DNA from: RYN-433 sp036558265
Lineage (GTDB): Bacteria; Planctomycetota; Phycisphaerae; Tepidisphaerales; Tepidisphaeraceae
NCBI GenBank assembly: GCA_036558265.1
Contig: DATBFY010000434.1
Location: 1-10,313, forward strand
Length of the DNA: 10,313 bases
Reading direction: 5' to 3'
Positions within the stretch are counted from its first letter, which is position 1; every line of letters begins with the position of its first letter. The notes beneath the pieces are model-generated. The model searched no databases. It was not told the DNA's origin and saw nothing but the letters and a program-made list of their open reading frames with translations. Shown here piece by piece: positions 6,389-10,313 of this stretch. The position numbers and the translations under genes are program-made.

Positions 6389-9300
6389 TCAAGCCTTCCG
6401 CTCCGCCAGCTCCGCCGCCCGGCGTTCGATTTCGGCCTTGTGCTCCAGCACTCGGCGGTAGTCGTTCGGCATCACCTTCACGAAATACTCCAGCTCTCTG
6501 TCCCAGTCGGCGAGGATCGCCTTAGCGACGGGGCTGTCCGTGAACTTCACGTGATTCTCCAGGAGCCTCCTGATCGTTGCCACGTCGTCGGGCTTGTCCG
6601 GCTTCTCGAGCGTGACCATCTCCGAGTTGTAGAGCCGGGGGAGCAGACCGGAATCATCGTACACGTATGCGATCCCGCCGCTCATCCCCGCGGCGAAGTT
6701 CCGCCCGACCGGACCGATCACCACCACGCGCCCGCCGGTCATGTACTCGCACCCGTGGTCGCCCGTCCCCTCGACCACCGCGTGGACGCCGCTGTTGCGG
6801 ACGCAGAACCGCTCGCCCACGACGCCGCGGATGTAGATCTCGCCCGCGATCGCGCCGTAGCAGATCGTGTTCCCGGCGATGATGTTCTGCTCCGCCTTGA
6901 AGCCCTTCGCCAGCGCCTCCCTGGGCGGGAAGATCGCGATCCGGCCCCCTGACAGGCCCTTGCCCACGTAGTCGTTGGCGTCGCCCTCGAGGATCAGCGT
7001 CAGACCCTTGGCGCCGAAGCATCCGAACGACTGCCCCGCGTGACCCTTGAACTTGAACGTGACCGTGTCGTCGGGCAGGCCCGCAAAGCCGTAGCGCTTC
7101 GCGATCTCGCCGCTCAGCGTCGTGCCCACCGTGCGGTTGGTGTTCTTGATGTCGAGCTCGGCCGTGACCTTCTCGCCTTTCTGCAACGCCGGCTGGGCAA
7201 GCCCGATCAGCTTCGTCTGATCCAGCGACTTGTTCAAGCCATGATCCTGCTTCGAGACGTTGCGGTACTCCACCGGGAACCCGGCCGGCGGCACCGGCTT
7301 GTGCAGGATGACCGACAGGTCCAGGTGTTTGGCCTTGAAATGCTCCGAGATGTCCTCGAACTCGAGCAGATCCACCTGCCCGATCATCTCGTCGATGCTC
7401 CGCACGCCCAGCTCCGCCATGATCTGGCGGACTTCCTCGGCGATGAAGAACATGAAGTTGATCACGTGCTCGGGCTTGCCGGCGAACTTCTTGCGCAGCT
7501 CCGGATCCTGCGTCGCGATGCCGACCGGGCAGGTGTTCAGGTGACACACCCGCATCATGATGCAGCCCGACGCGATCAGGGGCGCCGTGCTGAAACCGAC
7601 CTCATCGGCGCCCAGCAGGAACGCGATCGCCGCGTCCCGCCCGGTCTTGATCTGGCCGTCGGTCTGAAGGATCACCCGACCGCGCAGGCCGTTCATCACC
7701 AGCACCTGCTGCGTCTCGCTGATCCCCATCTCCCACGGAATTCCAGCGTACTTAATGCTTGTCAGTGGGCTCGCGCCCGTGCCGCCGGAGTCGCCGCTGA
7801 TCAGGATGTGGTCGGCCTTGGCCTTGGCTACCCCTGCCGCCACCGTTCCTACCCCTACCTCGCTCACCAGCTTCACGCTCACGCGCGCCGCGGGGTTGGA
7901 GTTCTTCAGGTCGTGGATGAGCTGCGCCAGATCCTCGATCGAGTAGATGTCGTGGTGCGGCGGGGGCGAGATCAGCCCCACGCCCGGCGTGCTGTGCCGG
8001 ATGCTGCCGATGTACTCGTCCACCTTGTGTCCCGGCAACTGTCCGCCCTCGCCGGGCTTGGCACCCTGGGCCATCTTGATCTGAAGCTCGTCGGCGTTCA
8101 CCAGGTACTCGGCGGTCACGCCGAACCGCCCGGATGCCACCTGCTTGATGGCCGACCGCCGCAGCTTCGGCTGGCCGTCCGCCCAGGTCTCCCGGTCGGG
8201 CTTGAACCGCCGCGGGTCCTCGCCGCCTTCGCCGGTGTTGCTCTTGCCGCCGATCCGGTTCATCGCGATCGCCAGGTTCTCGTGGGCCTCGGTGGAGATC
8301 GACCCCAGCGACATGGCCCCGGTCACGAACCGCTTGACGATCTCCTTCGCCGGCTCGACCTGCTCGAGCGGGATCGGACCCGACGAGGACTTTTTGAACT
8401 TGAGCAGGCCGCGCAGTGTGCAGCGGTTGCGCGTCTCCTCGTTCACCAGCTTGGTGTATTCCCCGAACGTCTTGGCGCTGTTGATCCGCACCGCCTGCTG
8501 CATCTTCGCGACGGTCAGCGGATTCCACATGTGGTACTCGCCGTCGCGACGCCACTGGTAGTTCCCGCCGTTGGCGAGCACTGCCTGGTCCACGTGAATC
8601 GGCGGGAAACCCTTGCGGTGGCGCGCCAGCGACTCCGCCGCGATCACGTCGAGACCCACCCCGCCGATGCGGCTGGCCGTGTTGGTGAAGTACTTGTCGA
8701 TCAGCCCCTTGCCCAGGCCGATCGCCTCGAAGATCTGGGCGCCGCGGTAGCTCTGCACGGTGCTGATGCCCATCTTGGAGGCGACCTTGATGATCCCCTT
8801 GTTCGCCGCCTTGATGTAGTTCTTCTTCGCCTGCTCGAAGCTCATGTCCTTGGGCAGGAAGCCTTCCTCGTGCAGGTCGTGGATCGTCTCGAAGGCCACG
8901 TAGGGGTTGATCGCCCCCGCCCCGTACCCCAGCAGCAGGCAGAAGTGGTGAACCTCGCGCGCCTCGCCGGTCTCGATGACCAGCCCCGCCTGCGTGCGCG
9001 TGCCTTCGCGGATCAGGTGATGATGCACCGCCGCCGTCGCGAGCAGGCTCGGGATCGGCACGTTGTCGGCATCGACGCCGCGGTCGGACAGGACGATGAC
9101 CGACGCCCCGCCCCGCACCGCCTCCGCCGCCTTCACGCACAGTTCATCGACCGCCCGCTCCAACCCGGCCTCGCCGTCCGACGCCTTGAAGAGCATCGGC
9201 AGCGTTACGGCGCGCATGTCCTCCACCGCCACCTGCCGGATCTTCTCCATTTCCGCGTTCGACAGGATCGGCGTCTTGACCTTGATCAGGTGACAGTGCT

Positions 9301-10313
9301 CGGGCGTCTCGTCCAGCAGGTTCCCCTCGCGACCCAGGTAGGTGTAGAGCGAGGTGACCAGCGATTCGAAGTTCGCGTCCAGAGGCGGATTGGTCACCTG
9401 CGCGAAAAGCTGCTTGAAGTACGCGTACAACAACTGCGGCTTCTCGCTCAGACACGCCAGCGGCGTGTCCGTCCCCATCGACCCGATCGCCTCCCCGCCC
9501 GTCACCGCCATCGGCAGCATCAGCATCTTCAGATCTTCGACCGTGTACCCGAACGCATGCTGGCGGACCAGCAGCGTGTCATGGTCCGGCGTCGCGACCT
9601 GCTTGGGTTCCGGGAGGCTGTCCAGGTCGATCAGGTTCTCCTCGATCCACCGCTTCCACGGACGCTGCGCCACCAGGTCGTCCTTGATCTCCCGGTCGTC
9701 GACGATCCGCCCCTGCTCCATGTCCACCAGGAAGATCTTGCCCGGCTGAAGGCGCCACTTCTTCGCGACCTCGTCCGGCTTGACCGGAAGCACCCCGACC
9801 TCGGACGCCATGATGACGCGGTCGTCCTTGGTCACGTAATAGCGGGATGGCCGAAGCCCGTTCCGGTCCAGCACCGCCCCGATCACCTTGCCGTTGGTGA
9901 ACGACACCGAAGCCGGCCCGTCCCACGGCTCCATCAGGCATGCGTGGTATTCGAAAAATGCCCGCAGGTCCGGGTTGTCCCGCTCCATCAGCGTGTTGTG
10001 CTGCCAGGCCTCGGGGATCATCATCAGGATCGAGTGCGGCAGCGACCGCCCGTTCACGCAGAGGAACTGAAGGGCATTATCAAAAGTTGCCGAGTCCGAC
10101 CCCGATTCGGTCAGGATCGGGAACATCTTCTGCAGCTCGTCCCCGAAGACCTTGGATTGCAGCGAACCATAACGGGCCCGCATCCAGTTGCGGTTGCCCC
10201 GCAGCGTGTTGATCTCCCCGTTGTGCGCCACGTACCGGAACGGGTGAGCCAGCGGCCAGGCCGGGAATGTGTTGGTCGAGAACCGGCTGTGCACCATCGC
10301 CAGCGAGCTCTCG
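6389..10313 (-). CDS. gltB: Glutamate synthase large subunit, 5' end outside the window
   Basis: The visible part is 1,307 codons; the frame runs off the right edge. With 2-oxoglutarate and glutamine the enzyme makes two glutamates, in a complex with GltD. Numbering from the first visible Met (10297), which is internal: residues 1 to about 230 are the rest of the class-II glutamine amidotransferase, with HSRFSTNTFPAW at 3-14 and oxyanion-hole pair NG at 26-27; about 230-595 the central linking domain; about 597-1010 the FMN synthase domain, with PGEGGQLPGHKV near 750 and SGDSGGTGAS near 833; 3Fe-4S ligands C912, C918 and C923; and the C-terminal GXGXG beta-helix from about 1056. Against the well-studied Azospirillum enzyme, about 190 N-terminal residues are missing, including the catalytic Cys1. 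The preceding residues ESSLA continue the family sequence. Promoter and ribosome binding site are not visible. Confidence 0.97.
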   Translation of the reverse strand, partial: ESSLAMVHSRFSTNTFPAWPLAHPFRYVAHNGEINTLRGNRNWMRARYGSLQSKVFGDELQKMFPILTESGSDSATFDNALQFLCVNGRSLPHSILMMIPEAWQHNTLMERDNPDLRAFFEYHACLMEPWDGPASVSFTNGKVIGAVLDRNGLRPSRYYVTKDDRVIMASEVGVLPVKPDEVAKKWRLQPGKIFLVDMEQGRIVDDREIKDDLVAQRPWKRWIEENLIDLDSLPEPKQVATPDHDTLLVRQHAFGYTVEDLKMLMLPMAVTGGEAIGSMGTDTPLACLSEKPQLLYAYFKQLFAQVTNPPLDANFESLVTSLYTYLGREGNLLDETPEHCHLIKVKTPILSNAEMEKIRQVAVEDMRAVTLPMLFKASDGEAGLERAVDELCVKAAEAVRGGASVIVLSDRGVDADNVPIPSLLATAAVHHHLIREGTRTQAGLVIETGEAREVHHFCLLLGYGAGAINPYVAFETIHDLHEEGFLPKDMSFEQAKKNYIKAANKGIIKVASKMGISTVQSYRGAQIFEAIGLGKGLIDKYFTNTASRIGGVGLDVIAAESLARHRKGFPPIHVDQAVLANGGNYQWRRDGEYHMWNPLTVAKMQQAVRINSAKTFGEYTKLVNEETRNRCTLRGLLKFKKSSSGPIPLEQVEPAKEIVKRFVTGAMSLGSISTEAHENLAIAMNRIGGKSNTGEGGEDPRRFKPDRETWADGQPKLRRSAIKQVASGRFGVTAEYLVNADELQIKMAQGAKPGEGGQLPGHKVDEYIGSIRHSTPGVGLISPPPHHDIYSIEDLAQLIHDLKNSNPAARVSVKLVSEVGVGTVAAGVAKAKADHILISGDSGGTGASPLTSIKYAGIPWEMGISETQQVLVMNGLRGRVILQTDGQIKTGRDAAIAFLLGADEVGFSTAPLIASGCIMMRVCHLNTCPVGIATQDPELRKKFAGKPEHVINFMFFIAEEVRQIMAELGVRSIDEMIGQVDLLEFEDISEHFKAKHLDLSVILHKPVPPAGFPVEYRNVSKQDHGLNKSLDQTKLIGLAQPALQKGEKVTAELDIKNTNRTVGTTLSGEIAKRYGFAGLPDDTVTFKFKGHAGQSFGCFGAKGLTLILEGDANDYVGKGLSGGRIAIFPPREALAKGFKAEQNIIAGNTICYGAIAGEIYIRGVVGERFCVRNSGVHAVVEGTGDHGCEYMTGGRVVVIGPVGRNFAAGMSGGIAYVYDDSGLLPRLYNSEMVTLEKPDKPDDVATIRRLLENHVKFTDSPVAKAILADWDRELEYFVKVMPNDYRRVLEHKAEIERRAAELAERKA

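Noticed and set aside
7752..9140. Second long - strand frame inside gltB
   Set aside because: It is the +1 or +2 frame of gltB, has low-complexity Arg/Gly-rich translation, and gltB itself is continuous and conserved here.
6389..10313. Frameshift or degraded gltB
   Set aside because: The frame is unbroken, and the Fe-S cysteines, FMN-domain and GXGXG motifs are all present; only the window edge truncates it.

Overview
The window looks like chromosomal DNA of a high-GC bacterium, probably a planctomycete of the Phycisphaerae type. This is inference: it rests on the GC-rich G/C-ending codons, the mixed presence and absence of Shine-Dalgarno sequences, the secreted TlpA-like and propeller proteins, and non-coding gaps filled with several palindromic repeat families. 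No rRNA, tRNA, CRISPR array, transposase or phage gene was seen.

Layout. Bases 1-77 may hold the last codons of an unidentified membrane protein. Bases 78-928 are non-coding and repeat-rich: a 7-bp tandem repeat, two G-quadruplex candidates, an 11-bp tandem repeat, a three-hairpin array, a 14-bp perfect inverted repeat, and two copies of a 53-bp palindrome in inverted orientation about 500 bp apart. Bases 929-2164 (+) encode an exported thioredoxin-fold (TlpA-like) protein with a long helical TPR-like tail. A paired-hairpin repeat fills the gap to the convergent gene at 2274-3458 (-), a fusion of a HAD-family phosphatase and a zinc nucleoside deaminase. A divergent promoter region of about 100 bp separates it from 3559-4602 (+), an exported TolB/PD40-type beta-propeller protein. 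A strong hairpin lies between that gene and the convergent gltD.

Bases 4663-10313 (-) carry the glutamate synthase (GOGAT) genes in the order gltB then gltD. gltB runs off the right edge and lacks roughly its first 190 codons. Together GltB and GltD make two glutamates from glutamine and 2-oxoglutarate using NADPH, the main ammonium assimilation route with glutamine synthetase. The 208-bp gltB-gltD gap is almost filled by an inverted-repeat element that would be part of any shared transcript.

The protein-coding content is mostly ordinary housekeeping and periplasmic genes. The most unusual material is the non-coding DNA: several different palindromic repeat families occupy the gaps, and at two sites they begin directly at, or six bases after, a stop codon. 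One shows stem changes on both sides that preserve pairing. The HAD-deaminase fusion is the most interesting protein. I do not see a convincing new defence or mobile system.
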